Notes under the pieces: model-generated
What the model was told of the DNA's origin: nothing
The model's input: the letters and a program-made list of their open reading frames with translations, nothing else
Databases searched by the model: none
Source: Otatea glauca
Lineage: Eukaryota; Streptophyta; Magnoliopsida; Poales; Poaceae
Length of the DNA stretch: 64,000 nt
Direction: 5' to 3'
Assembly (NCBI GenBank): GCA_036346275.1
Contig: CM070711.1
Coordinates: 67,123,078 to 67,187,077, forward strand
Shown: positions 1-9,600 of the stretch, one piece after another
Position numbering within the stretch: the first letter of the stretch is position 1
Layout of the letters: the number at the start of each line of letters is the position of its first letter
Program-made: the position numbers and the translations under genes

Positions 1-13
1 GCTCTGACGTGGT

Positions 14-1869
14 GTGCGAGATGCAAGGGTGCCCTGGAGAGTGCACGATACAAGCCAAAATAGGGCACCCATGGCTATGTTCAAGGTTGAACAACATAGT
101 TGTATGGTGAGGAAACCAGGTGTCTCACAGAACTCGTCTTTCGGGTATATCGCGAGTGTCATGTACCCGGAGATAGTTGAGAACTCAATTTTGAGCCCCG
201 TGCTATTATCCGAGCAATTGAGAACAGATTTCATTACATAATTAGCTACGGGAAGGCATGGCGGGCGAATCAAAAGGCCTTGGAAATGAGATTTGGGAAA
301 TTTGAAGACTCGTACCATAATCTGCCCGCACCGCTCGATTGCATTGGGGAAGAAATCTCGTGTGCTTTTATGATTATCAGGACTGTCCGTCAAGGAAGTG
401 GCCGAACAAGAGGCATCTGAAGAGAGTTTTCTTCGTATTCGGAGCATGCATTAGGGCGTTCTATCACTGCCGTCCATTGTTGTGTGTGGACGGCACATTC
501 CTGACCGGGAAATACAAAGGACAAATAATGATACCGTGGCGTCGACGCGAACAACCAGATTCTGCCTGTTGCCTTTGCCTTTGTGGAAAGCGAGAACTAT
601 GAGAGTTGGCTGTGGTTCCTGCGGAACTAGAAGATCGGGGTGGTGAAGACTCGCCAACATGTGTGCATACTGCATGACAGGCATGCAGGTCTACTTAGTG
701 CCATCAGACAGTTGCAAACAGGGGAAGAGGAGCCATTTCCCTGGACTAACTTGCAGAGCCGATGGTGCATGAGGCATTTGGGCGCGAACTTCTATAAGCA
801 GTTCAAGAACAAGGAACTGATGAACATGTTCAAGAGGTTATGTAAGCAGAACCAAGATAGCAAGTTCCGTACTCTTTGGAAGAATCTTGATGAGCTAACA
901 AAAACACAAAGAGACTACCAAGAAGCAACACAGAGCAGGCAGAGCCTTTATTCCCTCTGGCAACAGAAGATGAGGCGACGAGTCGTCGTCGCAGGCAAAG
1001 GCCGATCAAATGTTTCTCGGACTGGATAAAGCACGAGCCCAAAGAAAAGTGGTCATTGTTACATGACACACATGGTGCTAGATACGGTGTCATGACGACC
1101 AACTTGGCGAGGTGTACAACCGGGTAATGAGAGGGATGAGGTGTCTCCGTTGGTAGGAATTGTCGAGGAGTCTTTGCGGGGTACAACCAAGTATTTTGTG
1201 GATAGGCATAAAGTCTGAAGTAGTAATGAGAGATGAGAATGCCTTGTACTCAAGCATGATAAGTAAATACATGGATGAGAAGAGTAATAAGGCGGGCAAG
1301 CATAGAGCTATCAAAGTAGGTGCACGGACAACGCGCTTCGAGGTGATATGCGAGAGATAAAGGACAACGGGAACAAATCGAAGGTTATCACCCAAGAGTG
1401 CATCTTACAGTGAATGTCAATGCTCGTGTAACAAGCCCCTCTGTAATGTGCCATGTTCTCATGTGATAGCTGCATGTGCATTATTGAATGCGACCGGTAC
1501 ATATCTATATGAATATTTTACAAAGGAAAAGGTGATGGCAACTCAAGCGAGGAGTTGTATGGTTATGGTGTTGTCGGTTCTTTCACCACAACCCCGTGTC
1601 GATGAAAGGTTCTGGTCCCGACTTTGATGCAAGATCATACAAAGGAGGTCGCCGCAAAACCAGCGTGCTCGGGAATGATATGGATGAGTCCAAACGGTAA
1701 GCGCGTGAAGAAATATTCGTTGTGCAAGCGAACAGGTCACACGTTCAAGAACTGTCAGCCACATAACGAAGAGGACGAAGGAGGAGATGGCAACCCGACG
1801 GCGGGGGAAGGATCGTCGTCTGCAAGGCGTGGTGGACGACGTCGTCGGACTATCGGAGAAGCTGTTTGA
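14..1869 (+). pseudogene. Mutator-like element (MULE) transposase, decayed
   Basis: The pieces read in order like a MuDR/MURA-type transposase. Around 240-340 there is the SYGKAWRA-type segment of the N-terminal MULE DNA-binding region. At 440-535 is the start of the DDE domain, with CVDGTFLTGKYKG carrying the first Asp. At 660-720 is LHDRHAGLLSAI with the second Asp. At 1424-1482 is a SWIM zinc finger (C-S-C...C-S-H). At 1680-1760 is a CCHC knuckle whose first Cys is replaced by Tyr (KYSLCKRTGH). The frame breaks near 540 and near 350-400, and there is an in-frame TAG at 628-630, so no functional transposase can be made. The 5' end may lie before the window. The same strand continues into a PMD gene, a combination known in grass MULEs. 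No terminal inverted repeat was found. Confidence 0.85.
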
Positions 1870-1906
1870 ACTATTAGATGCTATATGTCAAATTAATATT
1901 TTGTTT

Positions 1907-2025
1907 ATGTAATGTGCGTTGCAATCTGTTTTAATATAATTTGGTGATGTAATGTGCGTTGTAACCTGTTCTAATATATTTTGTTGATGTAGTGTGCGTT
2001 GTAATCTATTTGATTAGAGTTTGTG
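1907..2025 (+). repeat. 40-bp tandem repeat, three copies
   Basis: Units start at about 1907, 1947 and 1987, each beginning ATGTARTGTGCGTT. They lie in the AT-rich stretch between the MULE transposase and the PMD gene, just before a second tandem repeat with a different unit. Confidence 0.75.
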
Positions 2026-2192
2026 GATGCTTGTGTATTTATTTGTACGCATTTGGTTCGATGTATTGTTCTGATGCTTGTGTATTTATTTGTACGTATT
2101 TGGTTCGATGTATTGTTCTCATGTTTGTGTATTTATTTGTACGTATTTGGTTCGATGTATTGTTCTGATGCTTGTGTATTTATTTGTATATA
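2026..2192 (+). repeat. 47-bp tandem repeat, about 3.5 copies
   Basis: Units start at 2026, 2073, 2120 and 2167 (partial). Each contains TGTGTATTTATTTGTACG followed by a TTCGATGTATTGTTCT block. Copies are nearly identical, so the expansion is younger than the decay of the flanking genes. The last unit runs into the presumed splice acceptor (TTTGCAG) of the PMD gene. Confidence 0.85.
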
Positions 2193-2215
2193 ACTTTCTT
2201 TTTTGTAATTTGCAG

Positions 2216-4819
2216 GTACGGCTCACCAGGCTGTGGATGACGATTGGCCCTTTGAGTTGTTGGACCCAGTCGTTGATGGTCGTCACCGTGCACACTTCGC
2301 CACCGCTTCAGCAGAGGAGGAACAGGACCCTCAGGAGCTGGGCGTGCTACGACCGAGGCCGCCGCGGAGCTCGGACCCTCGATCCACGTTGGATCCCTAG
2401 GTAACGTATTTATCTTTTAATTTCAAAATATTCCCGATGCAGTATCATAATCTGTTTTAATTAACTAGTGCGGTGGTCATATTAATTTAATATTTCTATT
2501 TCGTAGGCTGCGAGCAGCAGGATTGCTGCCACTGGCACGGATGGTGGAGGCGCACGCAGGTGCGCAGGGAGGGACGCGAGCCACGGTTCCCGCTTGATGT
2601 CCCTTCTCACCGCTACCGTGGATCGGTGGAGACCGAGACGCACACCTTCCACCTACACCGCCGGGAGATGGCGATCACTTTGGAGGACGTCTCCTACCTC
2701 CTCGGTCTCCCGATCGCTAGTGACCCTGTGGTGCCGCAGGACATCAACCCGCTGTGGCGAGATGAGGTACTTGCGCGGTTCCATGGTGTGCTACCGCCTC
2801 CGCTGCATCGAGTCTTCACCAACACCCATGGTCCCACACACAGGTGGCTTCGACAGTTCGTGGTAAGCAACTAACCATTCAAACTTAACTTCACAGATAT
2901 ATATTGGCTAGACTAATAAGAAAACTTAAATTTATAGGCGGAGCACATCGTTGAGCTCGCGACGAGCAGAGGGTGAGCCGCCACTTTGAGGCGCACTGCC
3001 TGGCTGCTTGGTGGTGCATGTTCACGAGCTCTCACGGGGATAGCGTGGGCGTGCACTTCGTCCGGGCCATGAGGGCGATCGCGACGCACCCCTTGACACC
3101 GCGCCGCAGACTCACGGGGTCGGCGGTCCTCGCGCGACGCATCGTGGGCTCTGCGACGCTGTGGTCGATCGCCGACGGTCGATCCTCACCGGTGTCCACC
3201 GCTCGCAGCTTTGGGCATACGAGAGGTTCCAGATCGGGTGCCCCAGGATCGACACGAGTCCTCTTTACGCGATGGTGACGACGATGTCGACGCGACCGAC
3301 TATGGGCACCATCTGGTTCTACCGACGGGTAAGATATTGCAAACCACGGTTGTGAAACCTACGCTTTAACATTTCTCAGTACTAATTGTAATGTTGATTT
3401 TTTTGTCATCACTGCAGCCTAGGTGGGCACACGGCACGGGGCGGCTTAGCTACCCGTAGTTCGTCGCTGCCTTCGACCACCTCACCGAGGACCGTCTGCC
3501 GGACTCCGCACACGCGGAGACGCCGGGCTCGTGTGCCGTGGATTGTCCACCCTATGCACACGCGACGCGGCGTCTCGGGCGTACACGCCGGTTCCTCGTG
3601 TTCGACGCCCCGGTCGAGGGCTACGCCGCCCATCGAGTGATGAGGCGCTTCGGTCTCACGACAGAGTTCCCGGTCCAGGTCGGCCGGCAGGTCCCACACG
3701 GCGTCCACACGTAAGTTCCCTACATCGATGTTCTCTAATATGTACGGTGTAATGACATGTAATAATGCTATATAATTTTGCTTATCCGCAGGCAGACTAG
3801 GAGGGGCAGGAATGGGGGCACCCCATGGCACGTACGTATGGCGCCATGGGTCGAGGAGTGGGGAGGAGCCTTGGACGACGTCCATACCGAGGATGCGCCG
3901 TACGACCCGCACACGTACCAGGGGTACCGACAGTGGTACACTTTCCGTACCCGTATGCGTTTGGTACGTGTCGACCCGGATCCTCCTAGACACATCCCCA
4001 GAGGTGAGGGACACGTATCCCCGCCATACGGACTCGGTTCTGCATGGTACGGTAAGTTCTGTCTAATGTACGACGTATTTTCGTATTGCATTTTCCAGAT
4101 TAATGTGTTAGGTTAATTCGTAATGTATTTTTCAGACTGATGTGCTAGCCCGGTACTACGAGGAGTCCGGGAGCTTCCTGTCTCGTCTGTCTCGTGAGAT
4201 AGACGTGAGCAGGGAGGACGTGACCTCCTTCTTCGCGAGGTTCAGGGAGAGCGCCAGATGCACCCTCGAGCTAGCAGGTTGCCGCACGCCTCGTGATGTG
4301 GCTGACGTCCCTCGCGGCGTGCCGCTTACTGCAGGGAGGAGTGCTCCAGGTACTTCTTCACACCCCACGTCCTCCCGTCCCACCGTCACACCGACTTACG
4401 CGACACGGCGAGCTGCTGGACACGCTGGTCTAGCCCCTCACGTCGGAGGTAAGCCCTTCGCCACACTTCGTATGTTTTCTAATTATTTCTTGAATGTTAC
4501 CAACAATTCTTCACTTCTTACAGCTCACAGCACGATGGTTCTCCTCTCGGCTTCACCGCCCCCTGACGACTACGAGGGGCAGTTTGATGATGCAGCCCAT
4601 GTGGATTTCGACCTCGACGATGGTGACTTGTCGAGATACTTCGTTGGTCCGGATGTGCCTAGATCATCGCAGCTGCAGGGAGCACCATCACCGACGCAGC
4701 CTTCTCAGTCGGTGTACGCTACACCTCCGGCTAGACCACGGGGCCCACCACCCACCGGTGCGCTTGACGTACTCGCACGGCGGGTTCGCAGAGGCCCGCC
4801 ACCGCGAGGAGGTGCCTAA
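2216..4819 (+). pseudogene. Plant mobile domain (PMD, MAIN/PP7-long-form-like) gene, decayed
   Basis: Similarity to the transposon-associated plant mobile domain (PF10536 type) is clear in at least six exon-like blocks. Block 2216-2400 has GRHRAHFATASAEEE and an RPRPPR segment. Block 2510-2875 has FHLHRREMAITLEDV and SYLLGLP. Block 2940-3330 has TSSHGDSVGVHFV and LWAYERFQIGCPRID. Block 3420-3710 has FVAAFDHLTEDRLPD. Block 3790-4050 has the YQGYRQWYTFRTRMRL segment. Block 4139-4819 is the Ser/Pro-rich C-terminus. Splice-like GT/AG borders flank most blocks. A single-base frameshift lies near 2630, between VDRWRP and ETHTFHL, with another shift and stops in the 2940-3330 exon. PMD proteins of the MAIN/MAIL group act in transposon silencing and genome stability; MULE-linked copies are common in grasses. 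Position and strand suggest that it belongs to the same element as the upstream transposase. Confidence 0.85.
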
Positions 4820-5040
4820 ACGGAGGCGCCGATGTTTGTATTTGGCTTATATATTTTGGCTTATGTATTTGGTTATTACGTTGTGACGACTTTGCATCTT
4901 ATGTATTTATTTGTATACGATATATTTTCCTTATGTTAGTAACCCGCACTTTTGGTTATGAACTATTGTTATTTTTGTTACAAAGAGGCCTGCTTTCAAG
5001 CATGGCGGCATCTTGTCGTCAGCCTTTCAGAGCAAATAGC

Positions 5041-5259
5041 CTCATGCATCAACTTTGGCACTTTGTCGGGCGATGGGACAGTCTCATGCATCGCCTTTGG
5101 CGCCTTTATCGGCCGATGGGACAGTCACATGCATCGCCTTTGGCGACCTTGTCGGGCCGATTGATAGGTCACATGCATCGCCTTTGGCGACCTTCTCGGG
5201 CCGATGGGATAGGTCACATGCATCAGCTTTGGCAGCCTTGTCGGGCCGATGGGACAGGT
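5041..5259 (+). repeat. 45-bp promoter minisatellite, five copies
   Basis: Units start at about 5041, 5083, 5126, 5170 and 5215, and are 42-45 bp long. Each carries CATGCATC (an RY-like CATGCA motif) and most end in CGGGCCGATGGGA. A degenerate sixth copy starts at 5260. The array ends about 40 bp before a TATA box, so it sits where proximal promoter elements of the GRF-finger gene would be. Confidence 0.85.
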
Positions 5260-5298
5260 CACATTTATCAGTTGTGTGGAGCAGACCCTCTACACCAC

Positions 5299-5306
5299 TA
5301 TAAAAG
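5299..5306 (+). promoter_or_regulatory. TATA box of the GRF zinc-finger gene
   Basis: TATAAAAG lies 75 bp before the ATG at 5381 and directly after the 45-bp repeat array. The spacing predicts transcription from about 5330 with a short leader. Confidence 0.6.
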
Positions 5307-5380
5307 CGGCCGAGAGGTAGACATCCAACACCGTCAAACAAGCAATACACGCTAGCTGAATCTTCACAAATTAGGGCACG

Positions 5381-6147
5381 ATGTCGTTCTACCGTCGCCT
5401 CTTCAGCAAGCAGAATTCATCCCGCCCCGAGTACCCGGATACTAGTAGCGTTGACGCCCTAGTTCTGCCGAAGTTGCCCCGACCCAATTGCGACTGCAAC
5501 CTTCCGGCGAAGATGATGCAATCTACCCACGGAGAGACGGCCACCCGCGCTCACTACTGTTGTGCCCGCTCTTACCGGGTAGACCTGCTGGTGTCCATAC
5601 AATAAAGAGTAACATTACCATGTCATGCATTATTCTTTCTTTTCTCAGCACAACGACCGGTGTTGCTTCTTCCAATGGATCGACGGGCCGGAACGACGTG
5701 ACTACGAATTTGTCCAAAACTACCACGACGCCGAACCCGCTTCGCCCGAGAACTTCAACCGGTGGGAGAGGCCGCCAGGATACGTCCCCGTTCTAGAGCG
5801 ACCAGAGTTCAGGGCCGGTGGGCAAGAGGCCAACCAATCGGTGAGTTTCATGCGACAAACTCATGCTTCACTCACAAAGTAGTAATTCTAAACCAGTTCG
5901 TCGCATATAGGAGTTCAAAAAGAAAATCGCGAAATTGCTCGAGTCAAAGGAGAAACCTCCTCAGGGGCCACCCGAAAGCCCCGACTTTTGCGAACACGGC
6001 CTTCAGGCAGTGGTTGATACCTGCCACGATGACCTAGCGGACCGAAGATTCTATCGGTGCCCCTTGGCCGAGGATGAATGGTGCGGCTACTTCAACTGGG
6101 TGGACCCGAGACGTACCACCCACATCTCAAACTTCCCAGACGGATAA
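5381..6147 (+). CDS. Small protein with two GRF-type zinc fingers
   Basis: Three exons, 5381-5590, 5649-5840 and 5911-6147, join in phase 0 across GT/AG introns of 58 and 70 bp. They give an uninterrupted frame of 212 aa. Two GRF-type zinc fingers (PF06839 type) are visible. The first is CDCNLPAKMM...HYCC, completed across intron 1 by DRCCFFQWIDGP. The second is FCEHGL...DRRFYRCPLAEDEWCGYFNW. GRF fingers are known to bind single-stranded nucleic acid or act in protein contacts in repair and chromatin proteins. Here nothing but the fingers and short linkers is seen, so the role is unknown. Small GRF-finger genes are often found inside grass transposons, and this one lies on the same strand behind a MULE/PMD pair, so it may be element cargo. 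The intact frame contrasts with its broken neighbours. Confidence 0.75.
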
Positions 6148-6745
6148 CCGGGGAGCAACCTCCCGTGGTGCTACTACCGCCGTAAAAGCTGGACTCGAGC
6201 ACGCCTACGGTGTTATTCAACGACCACAATGGGCATATCGTATTGATCGCAGGCATGCTTCCGTTGTACAAGGACAAGCCCAACACACACCTCCCGCACC
6301 ATATAGTGGAGTGCGAGCCAAACAGAGCAGCGTCTCGGCAAGTCTCCGCCAACGCCAACGCAACAGAGGCGCAAGAGGGTACCTCCTCTCAAGAGGAAGG
6401 GACAAGGGAAGCAATGGCCGAGGTCCGCACCACGCAACAAGTCCTTGACGCTACATGCAGACCATCCGGAACCCGGTGGTATAAACATAGGGACGCCGAA
6501 TCGGTATGACAAAAAATTCGCCTTACACACCCGAGACGCACGGCATAGGTCATCCATTCGGCGACACTGGAGCACTGCGATCCCCGTGGAGTTCTTTCAT
6601 AGTGGGGATTGAGCGGTGTCCGAGGACAAATCGCAAAATTTACACGGGTCAGGTAATATGCAGAAAATGTAGGACATTATTCTGGCTGTACCCAGATAGG
6701 CGGAACGATCATCTGTTCCACCATGACAAACACTGCTTTCGTTAG
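6148..6745 (+). other. Downstream region with unassigned ORF fragments
   Basis: Two short open stretches (about 6210-6509 and 6506-6745) follow the GRF gene on the same strand. The second contains a C-x2-C pair (VICRKCRTLFWLYP) followed by HHDKHC. This could be a decayed zinc-binding segment, but no family was recognised. They may be further exons of the GRF gene lost by mutation, or its 3' region. Confidence 0.3.
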
Positions 6746-6913
6746 TTAGCTAGTTCGTCAAGCAATTTCGTCACTACTGTAATGCCCTTGTAATATAATC
6801 TACTCTATTGCTTATTTTACCATCTGAACTATCGGTGCATCTACCCTCATGTATGTTCAACAACTAGTTTAACACACGATTACAAATCAAAGTTTAATAA
6901 TGCGATTAAAGGG

Positions 6914-7342
6914 CATGTATCAAAGATCAAATGTGGTCCACTGTTCAGTAAAAATCAAGTTTAGACATGACATTTTACGGGTGCCAAAAGGCTAAAAACA
7001 TTGCCGACTATATTACTTAGGTTGTTGCACTAGTGGAAATTAGATGCAAAGCAAGTCAGAATTACATATTTCTCCATAATATGGAAGTGCATGTATCAAA
7101 GATCAAATGTGGTCCACTGTTCAGAAAAATCAAGTTTAGACATGACATTTTACGGGCGCTAAAAGGCTAAAAACATTGCCGACTATATTACTTAGGTTGT
7201 TCCACTAGTGAAAATTAGATGCAAAGCAAGTCAGAATTACATATTTCTCCATAATATGGAAGTGCATGTATCAAAGATCAAATGTGGTCCACTGTTCAGA
7301 AAAATCAAGTTTAGACATGACATTTTACGGGGCGCCGAAAAG
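6914..7342 (+). repeat. 175-bp tandem repeat, about 2.5 copies
   Basis: The landmark CATGTATCAAAGATCAAATG starts at 6914, 7090 and 7265, giving periods of 176 and 175 bp. The unit includes GACATGACATTTTACGGG and ATTACATATTTCTCC. Copies differ by only a few bases. The unit length is in the range of plant satellites, but only two and a half units are present. Confidence 0.9.
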
Positions 7343-7483
7343 GCTAAAAAACATGCACTCTACTTGTTCAAGGGAATTTTGAAAATTATTTCGATCCTAA
7401 ATCTGTTTATCCAAAAAATTTATTCTTTAAATCTCTCAGATTTTTTTCCTAAAATTTTTAATTTTTCTGGCCAAATCGCACTG

Positions 7484-7625
7484 CCATTGGGCGATTTTTT
7501 CATCTCACCCTACAAGTGGGCGAGATGTGACGTGTCGCCGTTCCATTGGGCGACTAGTCAGGTGTCGCCCTACCATTGGGCGACCTATTTTGTGAGACAC
7601 CATGTCGCCCTACCATAGGGCGAAA
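7484..7625. repeat. Clustered TCGCCC/GGGCGA inverted repeats
   Basis: Four short hairpin-like units, each TCGCC(C)TACCATTGGGCGA or a variant, are spaced about 35-40 bp apart. All could form small stem-loops. The cluster lies between the 175-bp repeats and the CCD8 relic. Which element it belongs to was not recognised. Confidence 0.6.
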
Positions 7626-7882
7626 AGTGTATATTTTTGCAAAAAAAAAAATTCGTGTTATATTTCTGCAATTTGAATTATAAAATATATTATTTTTAAA
7701 AAAAATTCACGCATCTAGCACAAGCGCATACCCTTCACCATCGTCGGCACTTACAATAGATATCTCCACACCTGCACATATTAAGTCAGAACAAAACCAA
7801 GTGCTGAGCCAGTACGCGCGTCTTGCGCGCGTGATATTTTGTTACAAGCTATAACGATTTAACGAATTTCAAACAAGCTGAC
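7626..7882. other. AT-rich DNA where CCD8 exon 5 should be
   Basis: On the minus strand this lies just downstream of exon 4 of the broken CCD8 copy. Nothing resembling the conserved last exon (FPYGLPYGLH motif in the intact copy at 39086-39231) could be seen here or up to 6900. The gene end was probably lost to the repeats on the left. Confidence 0.5.
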
Positions 7883-8227
7883 CGTCATCTTCGTCGGTTG
7901 CTGACGGCCTCGCCACGAAGAAGGGCTCCGACGGCACGGCGCCCTCCTCGTGCCAGTTCTTGGCCTTCTTCTCCACCAGATCGATCTTGGTGAGCGTGTT
8001 GGGGAAGTTGCACGGCCGGTGCGCGCCGCAGGCGTAGGCGTAGCGGTACTTCCTGCCGAGGTAGGCCGGGTTGATGCCGCACATGTCCATCCCGCGCCCG
8101 TGCTCCTCCGGGTCCAGCGCCGTTTCGAGCTCGCCGAACGGACTCCCGTCCATCGGTATCCTGAACCGGCCCACCCTGCCCGTTCAAGTCAAACAAGAGC
8201 TATCAATCACACTACTACATAACATCA

Positions 8228-8520
8228 CATCCTTACCGACACATCACTACCGGTTAGAACAGAGCTGGCAATAAAAACATATCACCGTCGGTTCGAAAGT
8301 TGAGCTGGGGGAGAACTTATCACTACCGGTTTATATATAAAACCAATAGTGATATATCACTGCCGGTTCTTGTTTCAACCGGCAGTGATATTGGAATTTC
8401 CACTGTCGGTTTTAAACCAGAACCGGCAGTGATATTTATTTTTCCGTCTAATTTTATTTTTTCGCGCAATGCGAGCCCTATCACTGCCGGTTCTGGGCAG
8501 AATCGGCAGTGATAAGTCCT
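8228..8520. repeat. Left subterminal repeat array of the 11.3-kb CACTA
   Basis: Repeats of TATCACTGCCGGTT and its complement AACCGGCAGTGATA alternate, so neighbouring units can pair into hairpins. In En/Spm-type elements such repeats are the binding sites of the TNPA-like protein and are needed for transposition. Confidence 0.85.
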
Positions 8521-8528
8521 TTATATAC
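8521..8528 (+). promoter_or_regulatory. TATA box at the left CACTA promoter
   Basis: TTATATAC follows directly after the subterminal repeats. A possible leader exon continues to a donor at about 8641 (AAG|GTTAGT). A leader intron would end at the acceptor TTGTAG at 9600, immediately before the TNP2 ATG. Confidence 0.45.
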
Positions 8529-8929
8529 CTGCCATCCCTTCCCCCGACCAATCGAGCGTAACAGAGAGGAGTCTCTGCTCCATTATTGTGTCCACTTGCT
8601 ATCGAAAATTGTACTAAAATTCATATATACTTGTTTTCAAGGTTAGTAATTTTAATAACATTATATTTGTAGTTGGATTTTACTTTGTGGATTGTTTTAG
8701 ATTTAGATATTTACGGTTCTTATTCATTTCAGTGATTTAGTGGATTTTTAAATGGTGAAAATGGCTAGGTGAATTTTGCCAAATGGAGAAAATGGTTAGG
8801 TGAATTTTGTAATAATGAATATTACAAGATACATTTGTAAATCGATATATTTACAAATATATCCTGTATTTTTATTTATATACTTACTCTCAATAATTAA
8901 AGTAATTAAAAAATTGCAACATTGATATT

Positions 8930-9510
8930 ATCAATTATGAAAGTAATTTAAAAATTGCTACCTAGATATTTTTAATATAATAAAAATATGTCCTAATTAT
9001 TCACAATTATTTTCTATTTTGCAAATAAATAAAAATTGCCAGATGGATATTTACATAATGAAAAAGGTTGATGTATTTTAATATAGTTAAAATGTATCCT
9101 AACTATTTACAATTATGTATTATTTTGTAAATATTTAAAAATCGGAAGATGGATATTTACATAATGAAAAAAGATTGATGTATTTTGATATAGTAAAAAT
9201 ATATCATAAGTATTTACAATTATTTTCATTTTATAAAATAATAAAAAAATATTACATGGATATTTACATAATAAAAAAAGGTTGATGTATTTGAACATAG
9301 TCAAAATATATCGTAACTATTTACAATTATTTATTATTTTGTAAATATTTAAAAATTTGAAGATGGATATTTACATAATGAAAAAGATTGATGTATTTTG
9401 ATATAGTAAAATATATCCTAATATTTTTTCATTTTATAAAATAATAAAAAATTGCTAGATGGATATTTACATAATGAAAAAAGGTTGATGTATTTTAACA
9501 TATTCAAAAT
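8930..9510 (+). repeat. 107-bp AT-rich tandem repeat in the TNP2 leader intron
   Basis: GGATATTTACATAATGAAAA recurs at about 9042, 9148, 9256, 9362 and 9458, spaced 96-107 bp. The copies are diverged. The array fills most of the supposed leader intron of the TNP2 gene. Confidence 0.7.
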
Positions 9511-9600
9511 TGCTACATGGATATTTAAATCTTATCATTTGCAATTCTATTGTTATTTGCAATTATATGCTTATGTGATGTTTGTTTTAATTAATTGTAG

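Noticed and set aside
6914..7342. Centromeric satellite
   Set aside because: Only about 2.5 units are present, within transposon- and gene-rich DNA. The unit length alone is not enough.
7208..7618. 136-aa plus-strand open frame
   Set aside because: It runs across the 175-bp tandem repeats and the TCGCCC hairpins, so it is a chance frame in repeat DNA.
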